DNA of 64,000 nucleotides, taken from assembly GCF_003060865.1 (NCBI RefSeq), contig NZ_CP028920.1:1-64000 (forward strand), read 5' to 3'. This DNA comes from Gemmobacter aquarius (lineage in GTDB: Bacteria > Pseudomonadota > Alphaproteobacteria > Rhodobacterales > Rhodobacteraceae). Under the pieces are notes generated by a model. The model searched no databases, was not told the origin of the DNA, and saw nothing but the letters and a program-made list of their open reading frames with translations. How positions within the stretch are numbered: the stretch's first letter is position 1; every line of letters starts with the position of its first letter. This document shows positions 29,351-37,691 of this stretch, piece after piece. The position numbers and the translations under genes are program-made.

Positions 29351-29872
29351 ATGCTCACCCATATCTGCCGCCGGTCGGTACTCGTCGGCCTCGCCATGCC
29401 CTATCTCGCAACTCCGGCTGAGGCTCGGCCTCCATTCCGACTTCGGAGCGACCCTCAGCAACTGCTTTCACCCCCGATCCTGGATGAGAAAGGAACCACC
29501 CGGTATCTCGACGACTTCGCCGGACGGGTGATCCTTTTGAACATTTGGGCGACGTGGTGCCCGCCCTGTCGGGAAGAGATGCCGATGCTTGAGCGACTTG
29601 AAAAACGGCTCGGCGGCGCGGATTTCGCGGTCCTGCCTCTTTGCATTGATGACGCTGGGATTGGCCGGGGCCGACAGTTCTATGACGAGATCGGTCTGGA
29701 CGCTCTGCCGCTCTATTGGGCTGAGCCATTAAGGGTTCAGCTTGCCCTGGCCTTTATCGGGCTGCCGACAACGCTTCTGATTGACCGTCAAAGCCGCGAG
29801 ATCGGACGGCTACAAGGTCCGTTCGCTTGGGACAGCGACGACGCCGTCGAACAGATCGTCGGTGCCTTTTGA
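29351..29872 (+). CDS. TlpA-like periplasmic thioredoxin
   Basis: 173 residues. RRSVLVGLAMPYLATPAEA is a signal peptide; the redox motif WATWCPPCREEMP lies near residues 69-81, and FIGLPTTLLIDRQ holds the cis-Pro segment. Probably a membrane-side thiol reductase for cytochrome c, SCO or copper proteins. A GGGGA ribosome site lies ahead of ATG 29351. It may receive electrons from the CcdA-like protein at 37692. Confidence 0.9.
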   Translation: MLTHICRRSVLVGLAMPYLATPAEARPPFRLRSDPQQLLSPPILDEKGTTRYLDDFAGRVILLNIWATWCPPCREEMPMLERLEKRLGGADFAVLPLCIDDAGIGRGRQFYDEIGLDALPLYWAEPLRVQLALAFIGLPTTLLIDRQSREIGRLQGPFAWDSDDAVEQIVGAF

Positions 29873-29938
29873 CTGGTCTGTTGTGTCGGCCGAAGAGCGC
29901 GAAGGCAATGATCGGAATCCGCAAGCAATGATGTGATA

Positions 29939-30415
29939 TCAGGCGGCCGGATAGCTGGTGTAAACCTCTAGGCCGCCATCGCGCCGGATCAGTACTACAT
30001 CGTAGGCATCGCGGCTGTCTTCAGACCCCATGCCGGGCGAGCCGTAAGGCATGTCGGGCACGGCAAGTCCGACAGCGTCGGGACGCTCAGCCAGCAACCG
30101 CCGGATGTCTGCGGCGGGAACATGGCCCTCAAGCGCATAGCCTTCGACCGTTCCCGTGTGGCAGGAAAACGCCTTGACCGGAACTCCCTGATCCATCTTG
30201 AAGCGGATCAACAGCGTGCCCATCGAAACTTCATCGGTCACGGTGAAGCCTTGCTCCCGCAGATAGTCGACCCATGCTTCACAGCACTCGCAGCCACGCC
30301 CCTTGACGACATGGATTGGCGGTTCTTCCTCTGCCTTAGCTTTGGCGGCAGGGGTTACGGCAAATGCTGTTGCTGCAAGGATGACCTCGCGGCGTCCGAT
30401 CAAATATCTGTTCAT
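29939..30415 (-). CDS. DUF411 protein, copy 2
   Basis: 158 residues, signal sequence EVILAATAFAVTPAAKAKA, then HVVKGRGCECCEAWVDYL, SCHTGTVEGYALEGHVPAAD and VPDMPYGSPGMG. It keeps the same cysteine motif as copy 1 (CxCC versus CPCC). Last gene of the SCO-PCuAC-SCO-M23 operon; its ATG 30415 overlaps the M23 stop. Confidence 0.87.
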   Translation of the reverse strand: MNRYLIGRREVILAATAFAVTPAAKAKAEEEPPIHVVKGRGCECCEAWVDYLREQGFTVTDEVSMGTLLIRFKMDQGVPVKAFSCHTGTVEGYALEGHVPAADIRRLLAERPDAVGLAVPDMPYGSPGMGSEDSRDAYDVVLIRRDGGLEVYTSYPAA

Positions 30416-31575
30416 CCGCGTTCTCCGTCAGTTCCTGAAATGAAGCCAGTTTCGCTGCGCCAGGTGGCGAGCGCATTGAGATCATCTGCCGAAGCAATCT
30501 CCTGTTCCGGCAAGGCGTCCTGGTCTTTAGGATCGACCGGTCTGCCGTCGACACGAACTTCGTAGTGAAGGTTGGGGCCGCTCACGAGCCCTGTCGCGCC
30601 GACCGCGCCAATCTCGTCTCCCGCCTTGACCCGTGACCCCACGCGAACGTCTTCGGCGATCTCTGAAAGATGCGCATATCGCGTCACGACCCCACCGCCG
30701 TGATCAATGTCGATCGTGGTGCCATAGCCGCGGATCGAGCCCGCAAAGATCACCCGACCGGCGCCGGTCGCCGAGACTTCGGTGCCCACGGGTGCCGCGT
30801 AATCGATCCCGGTATGCATGCGAACCCCACCCAACACGGGATGGTTCCGGCGCCCAAAGACGGACGACAGTCGTGCACCAAGGATGGGTGCCGCTGAACG
30901 CTGCACGGCTTCGCCATCTTCAAAGACGATGACCGGGCCGGCGGCTTCGGTCGCAACGAGTTCGAGGACGCGGTCGCGAAGCTCCAACCGCGCGTAACTC
31001 AGGCGCGGCTCGCCCGCGATGCTGCCATCGGGAAGTTGGTCTTCCTGCCAGACCAGCGCGAAGGTCTCTCCGCCCTTCAGGTCGCGCCTGAAATCGACCT
31101 GGCCCGCAAGAACTGCGGTTAGGTCAACCGCAAAGCGTTCTGGTGCATTTCGGGCCGTCAAGGCGTCGTAAAGGGTTCCGTCGAGGGTCAAGGTCTCCCG
31201 CCGGTCCGTCTCACGAACCGGTGGGTCGATGCGCTGTGCGGCTAATGGCCCATCGAAGCGAAGAGCAATCTCCACACCATCTTCCACGAAGAGTGACAGG
31301 CGTGTCAGCGATGCTGAATCCCCGGACGCTGCCGCCCATTCGATCCGGTGACCGGGTCGCAGATCGGTCAAGTCGTAAACACCTGACAGCGCGAGGGCAG
31401 CTTCTGCCCGGATCGTCGCGGGGATTCCTGCGTGACCAAGGACGCTGTCCAATGTGTCACCGGGTTCGATTGTGGCTTCGAATGCCATCGGCAAATGCGC
31501 CGTCGGAGGATCTGCCACTGCCTGGAGCGGGGCGAGAGATGCGACAGCAAGGATCAGAAACGCGGAGCGGATCAT
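30412..31575 (-). CDS. M23-family peptidoglycan endopeptidase
   Basis: 387 residues with signal peptide (MIRSAFLILAVASLAPLQAVA). The N-terminal part has a LysM/OapA-like segment (IEPGDTLDSVLGHAGI), and the C-terminal domain is a LytM/M23 peptidase with RMHTGIDYAAPVGTEV, TRYAHLSEI and NLHYEVRVDGRPVDP. It would cut peptide cross-links in the periplasm, perhaps to allow assembly of envelope machines. ATG 31575 is 16 bases after the SCO stop; longer frames to 31725 enter the SCO gene. Confidence 0.9.
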   Translation of the reverse strand: MIRSAFLILAVASLAPLQAVADPPTAHLPMAFEATIEPGDTLDSVLGHAGIPATIRAEAALALSGVYDLTDLRPGHRIEWAAASGDSASLTRLSLFVEDGVEIALRFDGPLAAQRIDPPVRETDRRETLTLDGTLYDALTARNAPERFAVDLTAVLAGQVDFRRDLKGGETFALVWQEDQLPDGSIAGEPRLSYARLELRDRVLELVATEAAGPVIVFEDGEAVQRSAAPILGARLSSVFGRRNHPVLGGVRMHTGIDYAAPVGTEVSATGAGRVIFAGSIRGYGTTIDIDHGGGVVTRYAHLSEIAEDVRVGSRVKAGDEIGAVGATGLVSGPNLHYEVRVDGRPVDPKDQDALPEQEIASADDLNALATWRSETGFISGTDGERG

Positions 31576-31591
31576 CTGGCAGAATGACCTT

Positions 31592-32194
31592 TCAACTGAG
31601 GGTTCGGCGGATTTTGGGAACGGCGAAGCGCCGGTCTTCATGGAAGTCGATGATGCTGGCAAAGCGCCCATCGGGGTGGAACAGGAGCACACCGGCGGTG
31701 TGGTCCATCGTATAGTCGCCGCCATCCTTGTCGACGCGGCGATAGGTTACCCGGAAATCTGCGGCGGCCTGCGCGACCTTGTCGGCGGGACCCGTCAACC
31801 CGATGATACGCGGGTCGAAATTGCTGACGTAATCCGCAAGGACGTCGGGCGTGTCTCGTTCCGGATCGACCGAAATCAGCGCCACGATCAAGCGGTCCGC
31901 GTCGGCTCCCAGTTCTTCGAGCCAGAGCGATATGTCGCTTAGTGTGGTCGGGCAGACGTCCGGGCACCAGGTGAAGCCGAAGAACACCATGACCGGGCGA
32001 CGGGCCCAGTCTGTGGGTCGGACGGACTGACCCCGGTGGTCGGTCAATGCCCAGGACATCTCGCCGATTGGCAAGGGCAGGACCTCGCTGAGAGCTGGCC
32101 TGTTGCGCGTGCGATAGGCTCCGACGCCCAGCATGAAGGCGACGGCTCCGATGGCACCTCCAGCGCCGAGGATTATTGCCCTGCGTCGGCGCAA
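31592..32194 (-). CDS. SCO1/SenC-family copper chaperone, copy 1
   Basis: 200 residues, N-terminal membrane anchor (AIILGAGGAIGAVAFMLGVG). The copper/thiol motif FFGFTWCPDVCPTTLSD near residues 71-87 and the distal His in YTMDHTAGVLLF are those of SCO proteins used to metallate CuA of cytochrome oxidase. The start overlaps the end of the PCuAC gene by 22 bases. Confidence 0.93.
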   Translation of the reverse strand: MRRRRAIILGAGGAIGAVAFMLGVGAYRTRNRPALSEVLPLPIGEMSWALTDHRGQSVRPTDWARRPVMVFFGFTWCPDVCPTTLSDISLWLEELGADADRLIVALISVDPERDTPDVLADYVSNFDPRIIGLTGPADKVAQAAADFRVTYRRVDKDGGDYTMDHTAGVLLFHPDGRFASIIDFHEDRRFAVPKIRRTLS

Positions 32195-32646
32195 TCCGGA
32201 CCCTCCGCGCGCAACGAAAGGACATCGACATTCATCGTGACCTCTCCGGCCTTTTCAAAGATGAGGGTGACCGGAAAGCTGTCCCCTTCCTTCAGGGCTG
32301 TCGTCAGCCCCATCAGCATGCCGTGGTATCCGCCAGGCGAAAGCTGCACGCTCTGGCCGGCCGGCACAGGGATGGACATCGCATGCGGCATTGATGCGAT
32401 GCCGTCCTGAACGACAGTCTCGTGCAGCATCGGCATACCGGCTGCAGGCGTTGCAATGCCGATCAGCGCATCGTCCGCAGATCCAGCGTTGGTGATCCCC
32501 ACATAGAAAACGCCGGGTCGCCCCGCGCCAATCGTCGCCTTGGACCAGGCGTGCTCAACGGTCAGATCACCGATGGTCACGGTCTCGCAGGCCATGGCGG
32601 CAGGCGCGGACACGATCAGAGATGCGGCAAGGAGGAAGTGTTTCAT
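32173..32646 (-). CDS. PCu(A)C-type periplasmic copper chaperone
   Basis: 157 residues with signal peptide ending AAMACET. The Met/His copper site is visible: MPMLHE, then MPHAM, and GYHGMLMGL, the pattern of PCu(A)C proteins that pass Cu(I) to CuA or SCO. Between two SCO genes, which fits a copper-delivery relay. Ends with an acidic tail, GPDCADAGQ, including an extra Cys. Confidence 0.92.
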   Translation of the reverse strand: MKHFLLAASLIVSAPAAMACETVTIGDLTVEHAWSKATIGAGRPGVFYVGITNAGSADDALIGIATPAAGMPMLHETVVQDGIASMPHAMSIPVPAGQSVQLSPGGYHGMLMGLTTALKEGDSFPVTLIFEKAGEVTMNVDVLSLRAEGPDCADAGQ

Positions 32647-32649
32647 GGG

Positions 32650-33243
32650 TCAAAGTCTCGATTGAAGGTCGGAGAGGATTTCGGCCGCCGGAGTGCCGTA
32701 GGTGAATTGACGCAGCCACGCGCCATCTGGGCCGATCAGATAGAGGCCAGGGCTGTGCGCCATCGTGTAGCCGTCCGGCGAAGTGGTGTCGGCCTCCCGC
32801 TCGTAGAAGATCTTGAAGCTTGCGGCCGCAACTTGTGTTTCGGCCTCGCTGCCGGCCAGACCGAGGATCGCTGGGTGGAACGCCTTGGTGTAGTCAGTCA
32901 GTCCAAGCCGTCTGTCCCGTTCGGGATCGATCGAGATGAAGATCGGCTGCACCGATCCTGCCTCGGATCCAAGGTCATCCATGACCTGTGCAACTTCGGA
33001 GAGTGTCGTGGGGCAGACATCCGGGCAGCTTGTGAAGCCGAAGAACACCAACAGGAACTTTCCGCGGAATTCGTCCGTCGTACGGATACGACCTTCGCTG
33101 TCTGCAAGTGCGAAGGTGGGCGTGAAAGCAGATGCTGCAGCTGCGCTGTCCTCCGTTGCAGGCCACCACCGCGCCGCCGCAAAAGCGACGACCGCCGCAG
33201 TCGCGGCGACCCAAAGGATGATCTGAAGAGAACGAAGACGCAT
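32650..33243 (-). CDS. SCO1/SenC-family copper chaperone, copy 2
   Basis: 197 residues from ATG 33243 (MRLRSLQIILWVAATAAVV, single N-terminal anchor). SCO motif FFGFTSCPDVCPTTLSE and distal His in YTMAHSPGLYLIG. First gene of a five-gene operon (SCO-PCuAC-SCO-M23-DUF411), 30 bases downstream of a 19-bp-spacer promoter. A TTG further upstream falls inside that promoter and was rejected. Confidence 0.93.
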   Translation of the reverse strand: MRLRSLQIILWVAATAAVVAFAAARWWPATEDSAAAASAFTPTFALADSEGRIRTTDEFRGKFLLVFFGFTSCPDVCPTTLSEVAQVMDDLGSEAGSVQPIFISIDPERDRRLGLTDYTKAFHPAILGLAGSEAETQVAAASFKIFYEREADTTSPDGYTMAHSPGLYLIGPDGAWLRQFTYGTPAAEILSDLQSRL

Positions 33244-33272
33244 GAACAGTCCAGGCGATGAGAACAGCGTGC

Positions 33273-33303
33273 GGTCTAGAACCTCGAGCAACTAGAGGTT
33301 CAA
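33273..33303 (-). promoter_or_regulatory. MerR-type 19-bp-spacer promoter of the SCO operon
   Basis: On the minus strand: TTGAAC (-35), spacer CTCTAGTTGCTCGAGGTTC of 19 bases, then TAGACC (-10). The spacer carries the dyad ACCTCTAG/CTCGAGGT. It shares CTMTAGTTGCTMGAG with the promoter at 44857-44887, differing at two positions. Confidence 0.75.
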
Positions 33304-33347
33304 CCGACAAAAAGGTGAGGAGTGCAGCACCGGCGAGGTTTCGCCGA

Positions 33348-33521
33348 TCAGGCCGCCCCAAGAAACCGGGCAAGGGCAACGCCAAGGAGGGTGCCAAACA
33401 GCCCGAAAGCGATGGCGAAGCCTGCGCCATATTGCAGGCGGTCCAGCGTCTTGCCGCCGCGCTGTCGGGCGAGATAGTAGCCCCACAGGAATCCGACGAT
33501 CCCGAAAACTGGTCCGATCAT
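33348..33521 (-). CDS. Small membrane protein downstream of lnt
   Basis: 57 residues: MIGPVFGIVGFLWGYYLARQ, a charged loop GGKTLDRLQYG, and a second hydrophobic stretch AFGLFGTLLGVALARFLG, so probably two membrane segments. ATG 33521 overlaps the lnt stop (ATGA), which strongly supports it as a real, translationally coupled gene. No family recognised. Confidence 0.7.
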   Translation of the reverse strand: MIGPVFGIVGFLWGYYLARQRGGKTLDRLQYGAGFAIAFGLFGTLLGVALARFLGAA

Positions 33522-35080
33522 TTCTGGCTTCCTTTCAAGACCGTTTTTTTCCGCCAGACCCAGAAGGCGAAAACTCCCCAAGAGCCAAGGATAAGGAGAA
33601 GTGCGGACCAGTCGCCAAGACGGGCGTAGAGGGTCGGTGGCAGGGATCTCGGTAAGCGCATGTCGATTACGCCAGAAGTCTCAATGTCCAGCATCGCCAG
33701 TGTCTCGCCGTAGGCATCGACCACCGCCGAGATTCCCGTATTTGCGGCCCGCACGAGTGGAAGCCCCTCTTCGATGGCTCGCATCCGGGCTGAAGCCAGA
33801 TGTTGCTTTGGACCAATCGAGCTGCCGAACCAGGCGTCGTTGGTTGCATTGAATATCCAGTCCGGTCGGATGGCATCATCGACCACATGCCCGGGAAAGA
33901 TGATCTCGTAGCAGATAGCGATGCCCGCATAGGGATGTGGGCCGAATGCAAGGGTGCGGGGACCCGGACCGGGGAGGAAATCACCTAAAGATTCGACCAA
34001 TCGCTGGAACGGCAGGACTCTCCGCCACGGCACGTATTCACCAAAGGGCACAAGGTGATGCTTGGCGTAGCGCGTCAGGACGGAGCCATCCGGCGCGATG
34101 GCGAGCACAGAGTTTCGGTACACTGTTTCGTTAGAGGTAACCTCCCGCTCAGGACTGCCCGCCAACAATACGGCGGTCTTCGGCAAGAGCCACCCAAGCA
34201 TGATACGGGCCCCAGTGTCTTCGGCGAGAAACCCCGGCCATGCGGTTTCGGGCCAAAGCAGGATATCGTAGTCGCCCGGGCGCGCAGAAAGAGCCAGAAG
34301 CCGAAGGATGTTGGCTTTCCGGGATCCTTCATCCCACTTGGCGCTTTGCGCGATGTTCGGTTGCACGACGCGGATTTGAGTGCCGCGCTCCGACGGGGGA
34401 TCGGACAAGGTCAGGCGCGCAAAACCGAAACCAGCGACGGTGACCGCAATTGCGGTGGCGCTGGCGAAACGGATGACTTGCAACCTGCGAGCGGGCGCGC
34501 GGAAAGCCAGCCCGACCAGTGCTGAACAAAGCACCAAGAGGAACCCCAGCCCATAGCTGCCGACCAGGGAGGCCATCTGCGCGAGAGGCAACCAATCGGC
34601 CAGCGTGTAGGCAGCAAGGTTCCAAGGAAACCCCGTCAGAACATGCCCCCGCAGCCATTCAAGGCCGGTCCAGCCTGTCGCAAGCGAAAGCGAGAGCGGC
34701 AATCCGGCGCGCGCCATGCGGGCGGCAAGGGCACAGGCAAAAGCCGGAAACACTGCCAGCAGAGCTGCAAGGCCGAACACGGCTGGCAAAGCCAACCATC
34801 CGAACCGATCTGCCTCGACCTGAAAACTTTCGGTGATCCAGAAAAGCCCGGGCACGAACTGGCCTAAGCCAAACAGATATCCGATTCGAAACGCGACAGG
34901 CCACGGCGTGCCATGCAACATAATTGCCAGCACAGCGAAGGCGATCAGCGCAAAGGGCAGGATCGAATATGGCGGCAAGGCGAGGACAAGTGCGGCACCA
35001 GCGGCCAGGGCCACGCCCAAACCGGGCAGACCTTGAAGCAGCTTTCCGCCGGAAAAGGGATGAGCGTCTGAAGTGATCAA
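33518..35080 (-). CDS. lnt: Apolipoprotein N-acyltransferase Lnt
   Basis: 520 residues, within the usual Lnt range. About six membrane helices at the N-terminus and a last one near the C-terminus surround a periplasmic nitrilase domain. The catalytic triad is visible: Glu in LLWPETAWP, Lys in RYAKHHLVPFGEYVP, Cys in GIAICYEIIFPG. It adds the third acyl chain to lipoproteins. As a core enzyme normally encoded once on the chromosome, this copy in a metal island is probably an additional one. A MerR-type promoter lies 31 bases upstream. Confidence 0.94.
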   Translation of the reverse strand: MITSDAHPFSGGKLLQGLPGLGVALAAGAALVLALPPYSILPFALIAFAVLAIMLHGTPWPVAFRIGYLFGLGQFVPGLFWITESFQVEADRFGWLALPAVFGLAALLAVFPAFACALAARMARAGLPLSLSLATGWTGLEWLRGHVLTGFPWNLAAYTLADWLPLAQMASLVGSYGLGFLLVLCSALVGLAFRAPARRLQVIRFASATAIAVTVAGFGFARLTLSDPPSERGTQIRVVQPNIAQSAKWDEGSRKANILRLLALSARPGDYDILLWPETAWPGFLAEDTGARIMLGWLLPKTAVLLAGSPEREVTSNETVYRNSVLAIAPDGSVLTRYAKHHLVPFGEYVPWRRVLPFQRLVESLGDFLPGPGPRTLAFGPHPYAGIAICYEIIFPGHVVDDAIRPDWIFNATNDAWFGSSIGPKQHLASARMRAIEEGLPLVRAANTGISAVVDAYGETLAMLDIETSGVIDMRLPRSLPPTLYARLGDWSALLLILGSWGVFAFWVWRKKTVLKGSQK

Positions 35081-35110
35081 TCCTGCGAAAGCCCCCGTCT
35101 TGAGTGGCGA

Positions 35111-35141
35111 GGGCTAATTGCTCTAGCTACTTGAGATGCAA
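35111..35141 (-). promoter_or_regulatory. MerR-type 19-bp-spacer promoter of lnt
   Basis: On the minus strand: TTGCAT, spacer CTCAAGTAGCTAGAGCAAT of 19 bases, TAGCCC. The dyad CTCAAGTAGCTAGAG resembles the operators at 33273 and 44857 but is less perfect at its centre. The -10 element lies 31 bases upstream of the lnt ATG. Confidence 0.6.
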
Positions 35142-35347
35142 GGCATGCGTTGCCGGATCACGGCAATGTCAGAGTGTCGAGACCTGTTGGTCGACTTCCA
35201 TGGGCCCATCAGAAACCTCGCAAGAAGAACGGCGCAGTGATTGTAGCGCTTTCGGCCCAAACCGTGCTCTGTTGACGGCTCTTTGATTTGTCCCGGAGGC
35301 AAGAGGACGATACTGCCCATTCCGAAACGTAGGTGAAGGAGTGATCC
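35142..35347. other. Upstream region of first L,D-transpeptidase
   Basis: Non-coding as far as I can tell. It must hold the promoter of the plus-strand gene at 35348; AAGGAG at about 35336-35341 gives its ribosome site. A 65-codon minus-strand frame here has no recognisable features. Confidence 0.45.
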
Positions 35348-35941
35348 ATGGCCGAGGAACGGATCGGGCGACGGGCTTTGATGGGCGGAGCAGTCGGGAT
35401 GGCGGGTCTTGCGGCCCTACCAGCCTTGGCGCAGGACGGCACGACCGAGTTTCAGGCTCCTGTATCCGGCAGCGTACGGAACAACGTGTCCAGCTTCCGG
35501 ATGCCTCAGTGGCGGGACTATTTTGAGAATACTAAGGGTGGTGCAATTCTGGCGGACACAAAATCACGCGCACTGCATTACTGGTCAGAGGATCAGTCGA
35601 TCTACCGGCTCTATCCCTCGTCCGTCCCCCTGTCCGAGGAACTGACGCGGCTCGGGCGGACCGAGATTGTCCGCAAGGCTGTGAACCCGCCGTGGCGTCC
35701 GACGGCATCCATGCTCGAGCGCAACCCGGACTGGCCGAAGATGGTCGAAGGCGGATCCAAGGACAACCCGCTTGGTGTCCGCGGATTGTATCTGTCCTGG
35801 CCTGCCTATTTGATCCACGGCACCCATGATACCCGGAAGATCGGTCGCAGATCATCGAACGGGTGCATCGGCCTCTACAACGAGCATGTCATTGAACTTT
35901 ACGAGCTTGCACAAGTCGGCACTCAGGTGCTGCTGATCTGA
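35348..35941 (+). CDS. L,D-transpeptidase (YkuD), copy 1
   Basis: 197 residues, Tat-like signal (RRALMGGAVGMAGLAALPALAQ). YkuD catalytic segment: AYLIHGTHDTRKIGRRSSNGCIGLYNEHV, with the nucleophile Cys and the upstream His given here in positions about 157 and 176. It would form 3-3 peptidoglycan cross-links or attach lipoproteins to peptidoglycan. ATG 35348 with GAAGGAG upstream. Confidence 0.9.
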   Translation: MAEERIGRRALMGGAVGMAGLAALPALAQDGTTEFQAPVSGSVRNNVSSFRMPQWRDYFENTKGGAILADTKSRALHYWSEDQSIYRLYPSSVPLSEELTRLGRTEIVRKAVNPPWRPTASMLERNPDWPKMVEGGSKDNPLGVRGLYLSWPAYLIHGTHDTRKIGRRSSNGCIGLYNEHVIELYELAQVGTQVLLI

Positions 35942-36273
35942 CGATCAAGGGGCAAGCTGTCGGACCGCTTGGCAAAAGACCTTTTGCATCCGGCTCAGAG
36001 CTTACCGCCTTAGCCCACCGTTCTGCGTGAGAAAGTGAGAGCGTTTCGGCCGCATGAGATGCAAATGTATCGAGAAAAGCACAGGGCGGTGTTACATCGA
36101 AAGGCGCATTAGAGCTGGTGGTCTGTTCTGGGAAAAATTTGTGTCCGGCAGTAAGCGCGACAGTCTTCGTCTTGCTGTATTGCGGAGGTAACAGTGACTT
36201 GACTGGACTTGAGACCAGAAAGCGGTGCCGTTAACGACTAACCCTTCTGGTGTATTCGGGAGGCACTCATATT
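35942..36273. other. Intergenic region between the two L,D-transpeptidase genes
   Basis: 332 bases without a recognisable gene, with lower G+C than the flanks. A GGGAGG ribosome site at its right edge serves the next gene. No operator or hairpin stood out. Confidence 0.5.
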
Positions 36274-36942
36274 GTGAAAGCGAAGCGGATGGTCGATCGA
36301 CGCGGATTTTTGGTAGGCGCCGCCGCGCTAGTTTCCTCTCCAGTGGTGGCGGGCTCGCATCTTCAAGACCAGTGGGACGCGTGGGACGCAGAGGTGACAC
36401 CACTTGGCTATGAACCTACCACAACGAACCCTTGGGGACTTCATCCGCGCCTGTTGCCGACGCGCGTCCAAGCGCGCACTGGTCTGGTTCCCGGTGACAT
36501 CCATGTTGATGCGATCGCCCGGTACTTATACCATATTCAACCAGATGGATCAGCTATGCGCTACGGTGTCGCCATCGGCCGCGACGGACTTTACGAACCT
36601 GGAACCTACACGATCAGGCGCAAGGCGAAGTGGCCCAACTGGACACCAACCGCGTCGATGATTGCGCGGGAACCAGAGATCTACGCCAAGTTCGCTGACG
36701 GGATGGCACCGGGTCCAGGCAATGCCTTGGGATCACGCGCACTTTATCTCTACCTGGGCGAAAGGGATACGTATTTGCGCATTCATGGAACCCCACTCCC
36801 GCGGTCTATCGGCAGCCGGGCAAGCTCAGGTTGCGTCCGCATGGTAATGCCACACATCAATGATCTTTACGATCAGGTCCAAACTGGTGTGACAGCCCAC
36901 CTTTATCCAGCTGAAGAAGGCGATAGGGTCACCACCGCATGA
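36274..36942 (+). CDS. L,D-transpeptidase (YkuD), copy 2
   Basis: 222 residues if the GTG at 36274 is used, which has GGGAGG about ten bases upstream; ATG 36289 is the alternative. Signal region RRGFLVGAAALVSSPVVAG. Catalytic core LRIHGTPLPRSIGSRASSGCVRMVMPHI contains the YkuD His and Cys. Similar in build to copy 1 (TPTASMI versus RPTASML near the middle), so the two may be old duplicates. Confidence 0.9.
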   Translation: MKAKRMVDRRGFLVGAAALVSSPVVAGSHLQDQWDAWDAEVTPLGYEPTTTNPWGLHPRLLPTRVQARTGLVPGDIHVDAIARYLYHIQPDGSAMRYGVAIGRDGLYEPGTYTIRRKAKWPNWTPTASMIAREPEIYAKFADGMAPGPGNALGSRALYLYLGERDTYLRIHGTPLPRSIGSRASSGCVRMVMPHINDLYDQVQTGVTAHLYPAEEGDRVTTA

Positions 36943-37034
36943 CCCTTCCGCTTGGCCGCGCGTTCCATGGTCAACACTACAACATGGACACGCTCGACCG
37001 AAAGTGGACGTTTGTTCGTATCGCGACTATTGGC

Positions 37035-37337
37035 TCAGCCCGTTACTTCGGATTGAACAGCAGCCTGTGTGCAGATTGGGCGCCCCGCGACGGTTCGCAG
37101 TGGCAGCATTGTCGTCTCGACCGGCCCGACGTAGCGGTACCAGTAGCAACCGTCCTCTGGCCTCAAAAGCACTTCCTGAAGATTCTGGTAAGGTGCGGCA
37201 ATCGCCCCAACCCCTTCCGGCAATTCTTTGAGAAACCCTGTTTCCTTGTCGATTGACTGACTGGCCGGAACTGAGCAGGCACCCACAATTAAGCAGCACC
37301 CAAGTCGCACAAGAATTAGCGTCGATCTGCCTAACAT
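37035..37337 (-). CDS. Small predicted lipoprotein
   Basis: 100 residues. The signal MLGRSTLILVRLGCCLIVGAC ends in lipobox VGAC. Mature sequence: FLKELPEGVGAIAAPYQNLQEV and RPEDGCYWYRYVGPVETTML; function unknown, resembling short outer-membrane-associated lipoproteins near YkuD genes. ATG 37337 is preceded by AAGGGG. Confidence 0.75.
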   Translation of the reverse strand: MLGRSTLILVRLGCCLIVGACSVPASQSIDKETGFLKELPEGVGAIAAPYQNLQEVLLRPEDGCYWYRYVGPVETTMLPLRTVAGRPICTQAAVQSEVTG

Positions 37338-37691
37338 AAAAATTCCCCTTGCTCGGGCTGAACGCCACCTCAGACCGTGCGGAAGTAAACAAGCCAGCGA
37401 TGGAGCGCTAAAGTCGTCCCATGCTTGCCCCAGAGAGCAGTTCGGACGACAATCTCTGACGGCACGGATACACCCACTTATGGATCGAGGTTCAAGTCTT
37501 GTCGGCGAACTGCGCGCGCGGTTCACTCAAATGTGTACCATGATCGTCTTGATTCCTGCCCTGCATGGAAGCGGGAGGCAAGAACCTGCTTGCTGCTCAG
37601 GTTGCTTGAGGTGTTAGCGAACTCTCAGGCTTATCGCGTCGAATGTCGGGCGATGGTGTCAATTTCATTTGTCGAAAAGAGAGCAGGACCC
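37338..37691. other. Divergent intergenic region, lipoprotein / ccdA
   Basis: 354 bases with promoters needed for both directions. I see no clear dyad of the MerR type here. An in-frame extension of ccdA covers part of it but has no signal-like or membrane sequence. Confidence 0.45.

Noticed and set aside
35123..35320. 65-codon minus-strand open frame upstream of the first L,D-transpeptidase.
   Set aside because: No signal, domain or ribosome site, and its end overlaps the lnt promoter.
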